A stretch of 64,000 nt of DNA from Phlebiopsis flavidoalba (taxonomy: Eukaryota; Basidiomycota; Agaricomycetes; Polyporales; Phanerochaetaceae): assembly GCA_035772785.1 (NCBI GenBank), contig JAOCPU010000091.1:1-64000 (forward strand), in the 5' to 3' direction. Below the pieces are notes generated by a model. That model was not told the DNA's origin. It did not search any database and saw only the letters and a program-made list of their open reading frames with translations. Below, piece by piece: positions 1-12,273 of the stretch (its first letter is position 1; each line of letters begins with the position of its first letter). Position numbers and translations under genes: made by a program.

Positions 1-122
1 TTTTGAATCAAACGGTAAACAAAATTCACACTTTCCCGCGCTTACTACGAAATTTGGGTTAGGAAGAGAACCCCAATACCCAAACACGCATTGGAAACGA
101 TTTATTATTCATAAATCGTAAC
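1..122. repeat. Dispersed ~120-bp repeat with terminal hairpin, copy 1
   Basis: This segment recurs at 19,340-19,470 with small indels. Both copies end in an inverted repeat: here ACGATTTAT and ATAAATCGT are separated by 5 nt at 97-119. Copy 1 sits about 150 bp beyond the stop codon of a minus-strand gene remnant. It could be a shared 3' flank or the end of a small transposable element. No coding content is seen. Confidence 0.7.
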
Positions 123-270
123 TGGACCCCTCGTAATACTGAGTGAGGTAGCTCTAGATACGAAAAAATATGATACTGTTTACACCAGTTTAACGCTACA
201 ATTACAGGATATATGGATTTTCAACAAGACATTACACATAGCTTAAATTTCGGCACCAAAAGACAGAGCC

Positions 271-1472
271 TTATTCATCAAAATCATCACAATCCATACT
301 CTTGAACTCGGCCATAAACTCGTCCATTAGGTCGAGAGTCTCAATTAGATGGCTGAAGTGGAGCGGCTCTCCACGCGCGGTGGCCAGCGAGCACGCCGTG
401 CGCGTCGCGTTCTTGATCTACCGCCCGTTGACCTCCCGACCTTCGCAAGGCTCTCCATCTCAGCCTCCGTCACGCCGTCCGCCGCGCCGACGGCGACCCC
501 GACCCGGTGCAGGATGCGGTCCACACCTGGCGCCGGGCGTCGGGCGAGAGCTCGCGAAAAGTGCAGCGCGACATGGATGCGCGAGAGGAAGGCCTCGTCG
601 AAGGTACGCACAACGGTTTTTGTGCGTCAGGAAGAGGATCCCTCGGTAGTATTCGGGGTGGCGGAGGCTGTAGGGATTGGTAAGCTGATGCAGTGCGTGC
701 GGGTCTTGCAGGCGACATACAAGACTGCAACCATTGCGTTGTACCAAACGCTATGCGACGAGCGTCGCTCGAGAAACCACGTCGGCCTACACAACCAGAT
801 CAACGAGCAGTCAGAATAGGCAGGAAACGCCCGACTTACCTCGTCAATCAGCACAATAGCTTGCCAGCTCGTCGCAGTATCAAAGACCCGCTTCAGCGAC
901 TTACTTCGAGGTCCGAAGCGTACGGGTCTAGCTCAGCCCCGCCGACGACGTACAGCGGGCGCCGCACGTGCTCTGACGTCTCTCTTCTGCCGGCAGCGTC
1001 TTGCCCACGCGGGCGGCCCAAACAGGTTCACGACGAGGCCCTGTCCCTTGCCCTGCACAAAGTCATCAAAGTCGAGGTCCGCGTTGTGTGCCTCGACGAT
1101 TCCACCGCTTGAAGTTGACTCTATCGATCATAATCCTCGATGAGATTTACACACATCAGCATACGCATTAGCGACACCAAGACACGTTTACATTACGCTG
1201 CACCTGTCGCGCGATGCTGGCATGTCTCGCCGTAGCCATCACCGCACGGCCCTCATAATGCACATGATGAATCCCACTTGCGCCGCCCACTTGCGCCCCC
1301 GCTCGACTAGCGCAGCCCGGAGGCCGTCCGCGTCTCCGCATACTTGATCGGAAATGTATCGAGGTCCGCAATCTTGACCGTGCCCCTTGAAGCTCGGAAG
1401 CACGACTCCCTTGTGGCTTATTACGCGCCCTAATGCGGCTAGATCGTGCCGCGAGGGCGTGCAGTCCGGCAT
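271..1472 (-). pseudogene. Decayed AAA+ ATPase (fungal AAA-family protein)
   Basis: Read on the minus strand, fragments of one AAA+ ATPase appear in order across frames. First comes an N-terminal flank with ALVERGRKWAAQVG (about 1,270-1,330). Next is FVQGKGQGLVV followed by a P-loop NLFGPP..VGKT whose glycine codons are broken by a frameshift (about 1,000-1,060). LKRVFDTATSWQAIVLIDE (Walker B) ends at a GTAAGT donor near 845, with an acceptor near 790. Then come DPHALHQLTNPYSLRHPEYY and RGILFLT (about 640-700), RTFDEAFLSRIHVAL (arginine-finger region, about 555-610) and a C-terminus MDEFMAEF..DDFDE ending at 271. These order and motifs match the AAA proteins abundant in fungal genomes. Several frameshifts and an in-frame stop after the second intron make it a pseudogene. 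The true start is not identifiable. Confidence 0.8.
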
Positions 1473-1479
1473 GATCTAT

Positions 1480-2860
1480 GTATAACGCACAAGTACGGTG
1501 AGCCCCAAGGCATCTACTATCAATGAGATCCTCTCTGGTTGAACCCTGAACCGATACTCACACCGCCAGAAAAGCCTATCGGGTGAGAACCTTTCCGACG
1601 GTGTCCACACCTCTGCACGCGTCGTTCGAACAAGCATATGGACGGCCTGTGACGGGCGGGAGGTGAGACATGTGCGTATGAGAGCGGTGACAATTGAGTC
1701 TCGCGTGGGTGTTGTAGGCTAGGGTCTAGAAGCGTAACGGTTTGTGATCTTGTATGGTTGTGATGAGGGGTCAAGCTGAGGGAACACGTCCGATCCAGCG
1801 TATAAAGCGCACATTACCGAACTTGAATGTACTGTCCCCTGAGCGTCCTCGCTCACGCTTCAACCTCTGACCTTCGCCGTCACCTCCAATCTACGCAGAC
1901 GAATGCTGGCAGGCTCCCCGGTTCTGAAGCCGTGTACGACGCGCACGCATAGGCGTTGGTGGTCTCCAGAGCTTCAACAGAGGCAACAATCGAGAATGAC
2001 CCAGGGCCGAGGGCCGAGATAGAGTAGTAGAACCGTGCGTATGAAGGCTTTACGTCGCGCGGGTGTCTGTGTAGTCTGGGACGGCGCGTCCCTGGAGGCC
2101 TGGCCTGTAGTAGTGTAGCGAATGGTCTGAGACGCATGTACCTGTCTCAGCCTCTCTAGGGTACGCAATCTATGTATAAGTTACTCACCCAAGTTGCATC
2201 GTACCCCTTTCATACCTGCCGCCTGCACTACGTCACATCTCCGTCGACGGACGCGCTGCTTCTCCCCCGAGCCTTGTGTTGCGCACGAGACGCAAACGCA
2301 AGACAATCTAAGAAGGGATCGCGAAGCCAACTGTATCTTCAGTTTTCTTGCGTCCTACTGTCCAGGTCTTCGCTATACGAGTGCGCTTTTTTGTCGTCCA
2401 TGGGCAGCGGCAGCGGCAGCGAGCGCGATACACCTAGGGGGGTTCGGGTCAGGCGGGGCTCGGGGGTGCGAGTCGCGTTTACGAAGGACATATAAATGGA
2501 ATTCGAAATGAAAATTTAAGGGTAGACCGCGACGAAGAAGGCGTGACGCGAGATGGACATCGTGGAAGGACGAAAGAAAGAGCAAACTGATCTCTGACGC
2601 ACGAAGCGTAGGACGCATCAATTGGACGCGCCTTCCCTTTGGTACCAGTCCAGACGGTCAGAGACGGCCGTGCTTAGCTTCAACCTCTGACTTCCGCCAT
2701 CGCTACACCCTTTGCTTCAAAACGTTTCTCTCTCAAGTTAAAAACTCATCTAAAGGAAAATGAACTGGTTGTTATGTACGTCTCACCACTGCGTCCTTAC
2801 GATCTGATTCAGAGCACTCATGGATGTAGCAGCTAGGAGCATCTGATGGCGATGCCCAAG
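1480..2860. other. Region without a recognised gene
   Basis: No protein family is recognised on either strand. The phrase CTTCAACCTCTGAC occurs twice (about 1,859 and 2,681), which suggests an internal duplication. The short open frames here are poorly supported, and several have no ATG. Confidence 0.5.
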
Positions 2861-3409
2861 CTTCCCTACCATCGACGGCCGCGAAGGTCATGATACAATG
2901 CGGATAGAATCAGTTACTACTGAACCTATGTATGATATCTGTCAATATTAATTGTAACCCTAGGAAAAGCCACATGGTCGAGCATTCGTACTCAACACAC
3001 TCTTGGTCGACCCGTTTTCTGAACTAGCTTGCGGTGTGCTCTTTTCTCATTGTTCACGAGCGATTTCTGATGTATCTTATCAGTAAAGTTGTCGAACTAT
3101 CTCCAGTAACGCCTCGCAAAAATACGAGCCCAGAGCTATTGTGCGTACAATGGACTTATGCGATTGTAGAGTCATCTTCAACGTATCGTCGATACAGCCA
3201 AATGGAATTTTTTTCGTTATCGGGGCAGCTTGAGAGTCGATTTTCCGACTTCTTGAAGTATCTATCGCGTGGGAAAACACGAGGCGGAGGCGCGGTTGTT
3301 CATCGCATGTGTGGGCGACCTTCAACGTGCTTTGACTCAAACTTTCTTGTATCCTATCCCTCTCCCCAATCCACTCATATTCATCATCTTGCAGTACTAC
3401 ATACAGACA

Positions 3410-6400
3410 ATGCCCTCGGGAGAATCGCGTAAAGCAATCGTTGATTGCTGGCCTTGACCATGCAGCGCCTATCCTGGAGTTTGCAGAGAAAGCGCCCTGG
3501 AGTTCGCGCCGTTGCCCGGCTTGCCCCCTCATAGCCAAAGGTTTAAAAGCTCTTGTCGAAAGGGTGCAGGTCTGTCTTCCTGCGCCCATGTACCACGGAC
3601 GGCTCGCTGATTACTTGTGGTATCCCCAGGCTGCACGAGTAAATGACAAGACCCGCGCAGGATTTTTTCGACAAAGCACGGTACTGTTTGGTGGCAAACA
3701 TCTAGAGGAATGATGAAGAAAATCCAAGGCGTCGAGGATGAGTGTGTGGATGAATCAGTGAAACAAAACTGTTCGGCCGGCCCAATCACATCTCCCGAGC
3801 TCCATATCCGTTTTGGAGGCACTTTCGAGGTAGTTTTCCACCTGGCTGATGCTTCCTCGTGTCATCTTACAACCTATCGACGTTTGTCTTATAGGCGCAA
3901 TTGTAGACATAAGTGGAATGCACTATTCCAGCTCAAGGGATGCGCAAGGTGGCTGTTCGGGGACGTGGCAACGGGGGTTGATCATTGCGCAGACGACAGA
4001 AACCATGGAAATTTATTCTGGAGGACCATGAGACAGGGGGCGTTGGCCGGCATTGCGTCCTCAACAATGTTATCGGAGTACGAGATTAGATCTTTTGCGT
4101 TGTGTAGATTATCAATATGTACAAAAGAGTCATGCCTACTAGTTCCGTGTGATGAAATGGCGAATTGAGAGTATTGGTAAAGATAGTGTTCAAGCGCGTC
4201 TCATAAGGTCGGCAGCTATGTTCCACTCCCCCTCAACAGCGACCAGACTCTGTTCTGAAGCCGTGGCAAGGAATAGTATGGTCACAAGGCTCTCTCGTAG
4301 ACCTAAGGGAGGCTGCAAGGAGGCAGTGCAATGGTATTCACCCGTTCGCTCTCCTATGCGCGATGTGTACCTCTGATCGTTTAGATGTACAGAGGAAAGG
4401 CAAACTATCGTGACTCAAATCCCAACATGCCGACCGCAGGGTATAGATTCCGTGGCTCGACCTAAAAAGAGCGAGTATCAATGGAGGGTTACTCGTGTGG
4501 GCGATCTCTTCTTGAACTGATGCTCTGGACTGGTGGCGCTTTCCCTGAGGATAACCACCAGCGGGTTTACTGGCTCAGTGGCGGTCCCGGGATCGGAAAG
4601 TCTTCTATCGCATACCAGCTCTGCACGGTCCTTGACTCGGCAGCACACTCTGCCCTTGGAGGCTCGTTCTTCTTTGTCAGAGGTGGCGGCGACCTCGCTT
4701 CTTCCCGACTCTTTTTCCCTACTCTTGCACACCAACTCGCTCAGCTCCAGCCACAACTCCGCTCTCGTATCTCAGAAGGAATCCAAGAGCTTCTAAACGA
4801 GGTATCATAATCGCTACAAGAGTACGCTTTCAACTCTTTTGCAAACGACACTCCCTGGTTCTGGCGCTGTCCCACTCCCTCCTCACAGAGGACGTCCTCG
4901 TCGTCGACCGGTCCGACTAATGTCAGGACCGCGATATCGACCAAGATACTGAGACTCTGCTCCAGCTCATGCGAAGATTCCCTTGGCTGCTCGTTTTTTT
5001 TTTCTTCTCCGTCCTTGATCCTCGACATTGCACCGACGCTCGCAATACGCGGTGGTTGCGTCTACATCGGTATTTGAATGATACTATCGAGGATGGGAGG
5101 GGCGAACGTCGAACGTTACCTGTCGAGCACCCGTGCCCAAGATCCACTGATTGGCGAATATTTTCTGCAGCATCCAGGACTTGTCTCCAATGCTCGTAGA
5201 GCGTCAGGTGGACTCTTCATATATGCTCGCGTGGTCACCCAATTCTTAAACACGCTCGACAATCACCCGCAAAGAGCAGTGTTTGACACTATTGCTCGTG
5301 CTCAAAGGCGAATCCAGGCATGTCGTCTCTCGACTGCTGTATCTCCCCATATTCTCCAGTCTGCCTTTCCTTCAGACCGGTACTCAGGCGGATGCAATTC
5401 GGAGCCCCGCTCTGAAGAGACTTCGGATTATTTTGGGTGTTGATCGCCTTCTGGCCTCAGGCGATGCGAAAGGGTATTCCACCCCCATCACGTCGCAGCC
5501 TTTAACCTTTCTCCACTCTCACCATCTCGCTCCGCGGACACCCGTTTCTCGGTCGTTTGATCGACTCCGATACCCATTCTTTCCTCCGCACTGACGCTCG
5601 TGGCAATTTGTATCGTGCTATGCAATGTGTATCCATTGCATGCATCTATAGCGGAGTTTCTCTGTGATAGACGAAGATGCACAAGTCAGATTTATCAAGT
5701 TCATAAAAACCGACTGGGGTATCCACGCGCTCTTGGCGTTATTTCGTCTGCACTCCTTCGAACGGTTGGAACATTAGCTGCAAAATCATTCAGCAAAACC
5801 ACAAAATCTAAAACAAACAATGTCCACGAGAACTATTACTACAAGACCACCTCGCTACTATATAACAGCATGCTGAATGAAGACGGCGTAATTGCCGTCT
5901 TGCAAGGTCTATTTTCCCGACTTGATTGCATAGACCCAGGATACCCAAATGCTATTCAAGACCTAGCTGGGAGAGTTTGTGAATTTTTGTGACATCGCCG
6001 CTGCATGGAAGGATCAAGGCTGCTCAACTTCTCAACGGGTCGGACATTTTGATTGATATGATACAGTGGAATGTGTTTATGAAACGTTTGACGGAATGCG
6101 CAACACAGGAATTCCGGGGCTAGGCTTAAAACTCCAAGTGGGGATATTGATATTCGCGAACCCGAGGTACGATTTACGCCTATGCTTCGGTGCATGTGCT
6201 GACATTTTTTTCGTGTGTATTCTACAGACAATCGAAAGTTATTTCTCGTGTTTGGCCGGGACTCACTCGCTATGTGGTGGCGGGCCAGGTTTTCCGGCGA
6301 GGTCTGGCCTAATCTAATCAGGAAACCGTCAGATATTCTCAAAGCTGGGCGCTCATGGTATCCTCCGGGTGTTTCGGGAAGGATCCGGACGAGGTCAAGA

Positions 6401-6492
6401 TCTATTGCAAGTACTATGATGCTATTTATCAGGACCTTGTGCGAAAGATTGCGAAGGAGGGCGTGGAGGAATTTTGGTATCGGCGCCTGTGA
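3410..6492 (+). pseudogene. NLR-A: NACHT-domain NLR pseudogene
   Basis: The family architecture is recognisable. Exon 1 starts at ATG 3,410 (MPSGESRKAIVD) and continues with LIAKGLKALVERVQ, the small helical N-terminal exon of this family. A +1 frameshift lies after codon 12. The NACHT exon begins near 4,480, with the P-loop LSGGPGIGKSSIAYQLC (about 4,570-4,625) and SFFFVRGGGDLASSRLFF, then stops at 4,810. Walker B is ruined (VVDRSD-stop-CQDR), and the SRPDP sensor reads SVLDP near 5,015. Downstream fragments include SGGLFIYARVVTQFL and, near 6,465, EGVEEFWYRRL with stop TGA at 6,490. NACHT NLRs are STAND ATPases that act as intracellular sensors and can trigger programmed cell death in fungi. 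This is the most degenerate of the six copies and is very unlikely to work. Confidence 0.88.
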
Positions 6493-6549
6493 TTTGGTCG
6501 ACCAGATACAAATCCAGCACCATCATATTGATGTTCCGCCTAGTTGATA

Positions 6550-7060
6550 TATATACCCTGCGATCTTGCCTCCTGAATACAAATCAAGTCCGATATGCGT
6601 TACGAAGCGTGAGAGAACTGCATTTTCGTCCGGTGTGAGTATGATATGGCCCATAGAGAACCACAGCGCGGGCCACAGAGGACCCTGCACTACACTAGGA
6701 TGTCGACATCTCTCATCCGATATATCCAGAAGCGTCCACCCGAGATGGCTTAGACGTTTGAGGTACTACACATGTGATTGCACTTAGGGCCATCGTGCGC
6801 AAACATGGTGCTGAGCGTGAAGCGATAATGCATTGCGGCCGTGTAGAGCGCAAACAGCACGCAAAACGTGTGAGAATTCCCTTACGGGGCAAGCGTGTCA
6901 GTGTCATTGTGCTGAATTCAGAGGGAGAGGAGACCTACTGCCTGTATGCCTTGATTATCGTGGGTAATTCGTTGCCAATCGCGCCAGGTTCGACGTTCTC
7001 GTGGTCGAAAGCCGCCGAACAGACGTACTAGTTCAGCAGCGCGATTCCTACGCGCATCCC
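6550..7060 (+). repeat. NLR 3' flanking repeat, copy at NLR-A
   Basis: This block follows the NLR-A stop and matches the reverse complement of about 29,960-29,455, downstream of NLR-C. Shared phrases include CTCCTGAATACAAATCAAG (about 6,570) and ACCCGAGATG (about 6,738). No coding potential was recognised. It may hold the NLR 3' UTR and downstream DNA. Confidence 0.65.
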
Positions 7061-7919
7061 CGCCTGATTGTAAAAAATTGTGAGACGCAAGCGGTAAACC
7101 GAAAACTAGACTCACCGGACTCAGAGAAGGGTCTGAAGACTCCACAGCTTCGACGAGCATAAGGATCTCAAAAGAGAGAGCCTGGCGCGCGCCGCAGCGA
7201 TGTGTGCGAGGTGTCCCTGCGCCGCGCGAATGTTTTTTCATGTGTTTGTAGATCCGACAGTCACTTCACCCCTGCTTGAGCCCGCTCAACAACACCATGC
7301 AAGGACGTCGCATCCCCGGACCCGGAGCTTGTGGTATCATGGCGCGGGGTGAGCTGTAGTCCGGGGCACATGGCACCCGGGCAGCCTCGCGCCGTTTTCC
7401 AAGCCGCTCCTCTAAGACGGCGTAAGAAGTCTTGCGGCACCCACACCAAACATGTTTGAAGGTCCAATTCGTCCCGGGACGAAGTACCGTCAGCGTGATT
7501 GGCGTTCCATGTGCCGGACGATGGACGCGAGAAGCCTCGGGGAGGGGGTCCTGAGGTGATAACCCACGAGGGGGCCAAGAGCAGTGGGTCCCACGTTCGA
7601 GGTGCGATTCCGTTTGCTGTTTGAACGTCACCGTTTGCATCCAGCAAGATATTTAGACGTTCTACGTTGTTGACTCCTTGTGAGGCTTCTACTTGTACGA
7701 GGCAAGCCCCAAAGCAGCTGTTTTCTAACGCCAGTCTGAGACGTGCGTCATGGAAGGTCAGAGGACAAGAAGACACAAAGGGTGAACAAACAGACCGCGC
7801 ACCCAACCAAAAACGCGCACCTGGCCGATATCGGCATCCCAAAGCCCTACAGATTCAAGTTGCGGCTTGTCCCGGAGCCATGAGTTAGTACTCGGGAGTT
7901 TCGACCATGTCTATATGCG
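7061..7919. other. Segment private to the A arm, no recognised gene
   Basis: This stretch has no counterpart that I can see in the C arm, so it is an insertion here or a deletion there. A 193-codon minus-strand open frame covers 7,261-7,842, but it opens at a TTG codon and matches no family I recognise. I do not call it a gene. Confidence 0.4.
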
Positions 7920-8430
7920 TCTCTAGCGGTGAACACAGCAGTAAAGAAAAAAATGGGACAAACCGTACGCTACACCCGTGGGGCCATCTCTGAACCCGCG
8001 GCCCAGACAAACTCTCACACAAAGACAAAATGAGCAAAAGCCGTCAAATAGCGTACACACCCCATTGGACCTGCGTTTTTTCCTGCACGTCATCGCCCCC
8101 GCCATTATCATCCGGAAGCACCTGTAGCTGCGCTCAGCGTGCAAACGCAGACGCTGAATCGAAGAGGGCGGGAGCTACTGCAGTGGTCGGGTGTTTCCCG
8201 CGACCAAAGCCCAAGATTTCCGCGGCGGAGCCCAGGTTCGTTTCGTTCGTCGTGGCTGCGTTGCCCCTCCGAGTCCGAGAAGTATCAGTGGTTTTGCTGG
8301 CTGGGAAGACAGGGCTGCGTTCCGTCCGCTCGTTCGTTTGTTCGTTGGAACGCGACGGCTGCACGCGAGAAACTTAAAACGTATCAACTATGGCGTCGTG
8401 CGACGAAGAGAGTCGAGCGGACTCAAGACG
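7920..8430 (-). repeat. V unit, copy 1 (inverted)
   Basis: This is the reverse complement of a repeated block also found at 28,053-28,620, 38,521-38,901 and 54,477-55,335. Markers shared between copies are GTGCTTC(C/T)GGATGATAAT, GACGTGCA(A/G)G(A/G)AA, GGTGTGTACGCT and GAGATGGCCC. In each case it lies beyond the 3' end of an NLR locus. Its function is unknown and no conserved reading frame is apparent. Confidence 0.7.
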
Positions 8431-8960
8431 TATAGCTCGTACCCGGCGCGTGACGAAGACGAACGTGAGATAGGCACCATGGGCGGAAGAAGAAAGAGAA
8501 AAAACCCGATCACCCGGCGCACAAGGCGCAGAGCGCATCAATTGATTGCGCCACCCGTCTCAATATTCGAGCCACGCCGCGCGCTTGGAGTTCAAGGCTT
8601 TCGCCATCACGACGCTCTTCCTGGCCCAAGTGTCACAACATCCCAGACATTGCACCGAGTCCACCCGTCATCGAATGCGCCTAGCGCGAGCCGAGCCTGA
8701 AGCCATGTACGGCGCTCCGCACTCAACCTCAGATAGCAGCAGTCGCGAACACTTGATGACGCAGCGCTGCTGCCAGCTGCTTCCCCACAATCGATGGGGC
8801 GCAGAAGCGCACATATCGGCGGGGGCGATTGTATTTATAAAGGCCTCGATCCGGGGGACGGGTGGCTTTATTGCGTGGGAGCACACCGTCCACTTGCGAC
8901 ACGTGTAGGGCGCGCGACGTGCAGACACGCCTTTTCCTCGCCGCCGCCGGTCGCAAAAGT
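8431..8960 (+). repeat. Copy of the gene G upstream region
   Basis: This matches the reverse complement of 26,852-26,360, the DNA directly upstream of gene G. Shared phrases include GCGCAGAGCGCATCA, CCATCACGACGCTCTTC and GAGCCTGAAGCCATGTACG. Similarity stops around 8,960, before any gene G coding sequence, so only the 5' flank was kept when the NLR-B segment became its neighbour. Confidence 0.75.
8832..8841 (+). promoter_or_regulatory. TATA-like element in the orphan gene G upstream copy
   Basis: TATTTATAAA lies in the duplicated upstream block. The matching position near gene G (about 26,460 on the minus strand) reads CATTCATTAA, so the TATA-like match is better in this orphan copy than next to the surviving gene. 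Confidence 0.4.
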
Positions 8961-9351
8961 CATGATGTGAAACACAAACAAAGTCGACAAACGCTCAGGC
9001 TGAATGTTTTGATTTTGCAAGCTGTGATTGCATGACTACTGCTCGTCAGACATCTACGCTTAATTACAGGCCCTCGGTCGGCGCCTGTGAACACGGAGTT
9101 TCGAGACATCCTCAAGATCATATCGTATACACTGCACAATGTAAGTACGCGTGAATCGTGAATTTTTTTTGAAATATGATATCTGACTTCTAAAGATAAA
9201 TGACATATGAAAAAAACGCGACGCGGGCGCGCCTCTTCATCGTGTTTGTAGGCGACCTTCCCGCTTCGGTCCACACGATCTTGCACCCCCAACCCTCCCC
9301 GTTCCTCTGCTCACAAACTCTCTTATTCAATTTTTTGCGTCACTATACGCC

Positions 9352-12273
9352 ATGCTCTCCGAACATCGCCGTGAGATTATCGTCGATGCCAGCCTTGATC
9401 ATGCGGGGGGCCCATCCTCGAGCTCACCGAGAGCGCGCTAAAACAGTTTGCGCCGCTCCCGGGTCTGTCGCTTATAGCGAAGGGCTTAAACACGTCTTTG
9501 AAAGAGTCCAGGTACGCCCTACCACATCTGTATACCAGATATGTCTCGCTGATCGCTGTTGACGACGTATAGGCTGCACGGGTAAATGACAAGGCTCGCA
9601 ACGAATTTTTCATCAAAGCGGCTCTATTGGTCAGAACACTCGAGGAAATGATCAAGGAAATTAAGGACGTCGAAGAAGAGTATACGGACGAAGCAGGAAA
9701 AGCAACGTCTTCCGACCCTATAAACTCCTCCGATCTCCGAGTGCGTTTGGACGCACTCTCAAGGTTGCTTTCTTCGGGTTGAAAGCTCTACATGTGATCT
9801 TGACCTAAATTGAATAGTGCTATCGTGGACATCAGGGAGCGCAGCGTCATGTTCAAGGGGCGGCAAAGGCTTTTCAGGAGCGTGTAAGGGGTGGTTTTTT
9901 TGCGGAACGGAACAAGGAACTCCTGGAGGATATGGACAGGGCATTGGCGGATGCGCTCAACATGTTTCGGGTATGCTGCACGCTATTGCAAGTGTGGTGA
10001 GGCTTCTCTCACAAAGTTCAATTTAGTTTCGCGTGGAGAAGTGGCCATTGAAACCATTGTGAAAGATATCGTCCAAGCCACGAGGGTGAGTGAGTTCGAC
10101 AGCCCACGATGCCGAAAATCCCCCACGGGTCTCAAGCGACATGGATATAGATTATTCAGAAGGAACTGGAGGAAGCAGCCACCGCTAGGAAGGAGACGGG
10201 TACGTATATCTCCTGCTGTTTTACGAGCTATAGATTCAATTGTGTGAGTGTATGCGATAGAACGACAGCAAAATTATCGACTCTATGCCACATGGCTGCT
10301 GCCGGCTATCGCGCTCTGTGGCCGACCTGAAGAGCGAGTTCATGGAGGGCACGCGCGAAGAGCTCTTCAAGGAACTGATGCTCTGGACCACCGGCACCTT
10401 CCCCGAACATGAACCCAAGCAGGTCTACTGGCTCAGCGGAGGCCCCGGTGTGGGGAAATCTTCTATCACGTATCAACTCTGCAATATCCTCGACTCGACA
10501 GGTGCTCTTGGGTGGCGTCGTTCTTCTTTGTCAGAGGTGGTGGCAACCTCGCTTCTTCCCGACTCTTTTTTCCCACCCTCGCACACCAATTGCTCACTCG
10601 CAGTCGCACTTGCGCCCTCTTGTCGTGGAAGGAGTGCGGGAACATTGCAAAAAGAGGTACCAATCAGCTTCTACAGTTTTTGCGTTTGAAGATCTTCTGC
10701 AAAAACACCCCCTGGTACAATCCATTCCACCACTTCAGCCGCAGCGGATCCTCTTGGCTGTTGATGGCCTCGACGAATGTCAGGATCGCAACGATGTGCC
10801 TACGATCCTGAAATACCTGCTGGAGCTTGTCGTAAAGATCCCCTGGCTACTCATTTTCATTGCTTCTCGTCCCGACCCCAACATATGCAAAACCGACACT
10901 CTCCAATCATCCGCATGTCTATCACCTAAACTTGAACGACACGATTGAAAAATGGGGTGGTGACGTCGAACTTTACCTTCGGAAAACTGTGCCCGCGATT
11001 CCGGATATGGCAACTACATTCTACGTAATCCGGACTTACTCACAAGACTTGTAGAGCACGCAGGAGGACTATTCATCTATGCTCGCGTGGTCGTGGTGCA
11101 ATTCCTAGACACGTTTCACGACCATCCAGAGGAGCAGTTCAAGCGACTACTCCGCAACTCAAATCCCAAGGTGTCAACTCTTGACGCACTATACCTCCAA
11201 GTTCTTGAGTCGGCATTTCCTTCTCACGAATACTCGGAGGCTGATGTGGAGCCACGCTTGAAGAGACTCCAGACTATCTTGGGCGTAATTGCGTTCTGGC
11301 CTGCTATGATGACGAAAGGCATCCTACCTCAACATATCTCGGCTTTCTACCACTCCCAACCTCTCACTTGATGACACAATTCAAGCATTCGACCTACTCC
11401 GATCTTTCTTCCGAACAGACCCGCACAGTGGCAGGATTTCTGCTCTGCACGCCTCTATCTCCGAATTTCTCTGTGATGAACGGCGGTGCATAAAACCCGA
11501 TTTATCAAGTCCATCATACCGACTGGTTCATTCACGCTGTCTTCACACTTTTTCAGGCATATACGTTCGAGGGTTGGAATAGCTGCTGCGAAGCTATCCG
11601 GCAAACCAAGAGCTCTGGAACAATATATTACGATTATTACATGGATCTTCCAAGAATTTTGGCAGGCGATGGTCTATCATCCTAGTCCAGAAGTGTTTCG
11701 GCAACAGTTGTTTTGCAACTGCATCGTACGCACCCAAATGCCGTTCAAGACCTAGCAGAAAAATTTTCGACCTTTGCGATGTCACCGCTGCACGGAAGAA
11801 TCAGCGGTTTGCCGGATCTACATAGGTTTTCGGACACAATGTTTTTTCTTCCTTTTAGAGGAACTCTCTTTGAATGCGGATGCAGTGCTGGTACGGGATT
11901 TTCGGGCCAGGCTTCAATCTTCAAGCGGAGATTTTGAGAAAATGGAAGATGAAGTATAATCCATACGCATCTCCTGGATCACTATGTATTGACATTTTCA
12001 TGCGTATTTTGCAGGGGGCTCAAACGTATATGGTGGGTCTTTAAAAACAATGCTGTGTGGGTGGCGAAAACAAGTCGCTGACCTGGAGAAGGTAAAGAAT
12101 CCATTCGCTTCATCCTCTGCTCATGAAATCGGCACCGGCGGGTACGGGATAGCCGTCGGAGCAAGATCTGGGGACGATTGGCAAGCGCTATGATTGCTTC
12201 CAATGAGGAACTTGCCCGAAAGATTGAACAGGAGGGTGTGGAGAAGTTTTGGTATTGGCCGAAAAAAGGTTGA
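9352..12273 (+). pseudogene. NLR-B: NACHT-domain NLR, near-complete but frameshifted
   Basis: Exon 1 begins at ATG 9,352 (LSEHRREIIVDASLDHAG), has a one-base insertion in a G run, then continues LPGLSLIAKGLN to a donor at 9,512. The intron is 61 nt and exon 2 starts at 9,573 (ARVNDKARNEFFIKAALLV, helical). A coiled-coil exon with NKELLEDMDRALADALNMF (about 9,900-9,965) follows. The NACHT exon (from about 10,280) has SVADLKSEFMEGTREELFK, the P-loop LSGGPGVGKSSITYQLC (about 10,430), Walker B ILLAVDGLDECQDR (about 10,748) and IFIASRPDPN (about 10,855). Later come AGGLFIYARVVVQFLD, ALHASISEFLCD (about 11,440) and the terminus ARKIEQEGVEKFWYWPKKG, stop at 12,271. Frameshifts follow the P-loop, the sensor and the arm region. 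It is a STAND ATPase of the fungal NLR type and a pseudogene as sequenced. Confidence 0.88.

Larger units (their letters stand above)
2860..8960 (+). repeat. Left arm of inverted segmental duplication (NLR-A locus)
   Basis: The order of blocks here is 5' flank, NLR-A, 3' flank (6,550-7,060), V unit (7,920-8,430) and the upstream region of gene G (8,431-8,960). It is mirrored in inverted orientation at about 33,450-26,360 around NLR-C. Similarity is patchy: each copy carries private insertions, such as 7,061-7,920 here and the transposon at 26,853-28,052 in the other arm. The correspondence was judged by eye from matching phrases at each block. Confidence 0.75.

Noticed and set aside
7261..7842. 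193-codon minus-strand open frame between NLR-A and NLR-B
   Set aside because: It opens at a TTG codon, has no internal ATG near its start, matches no family and lies in a segment absent from the paralogous arm.
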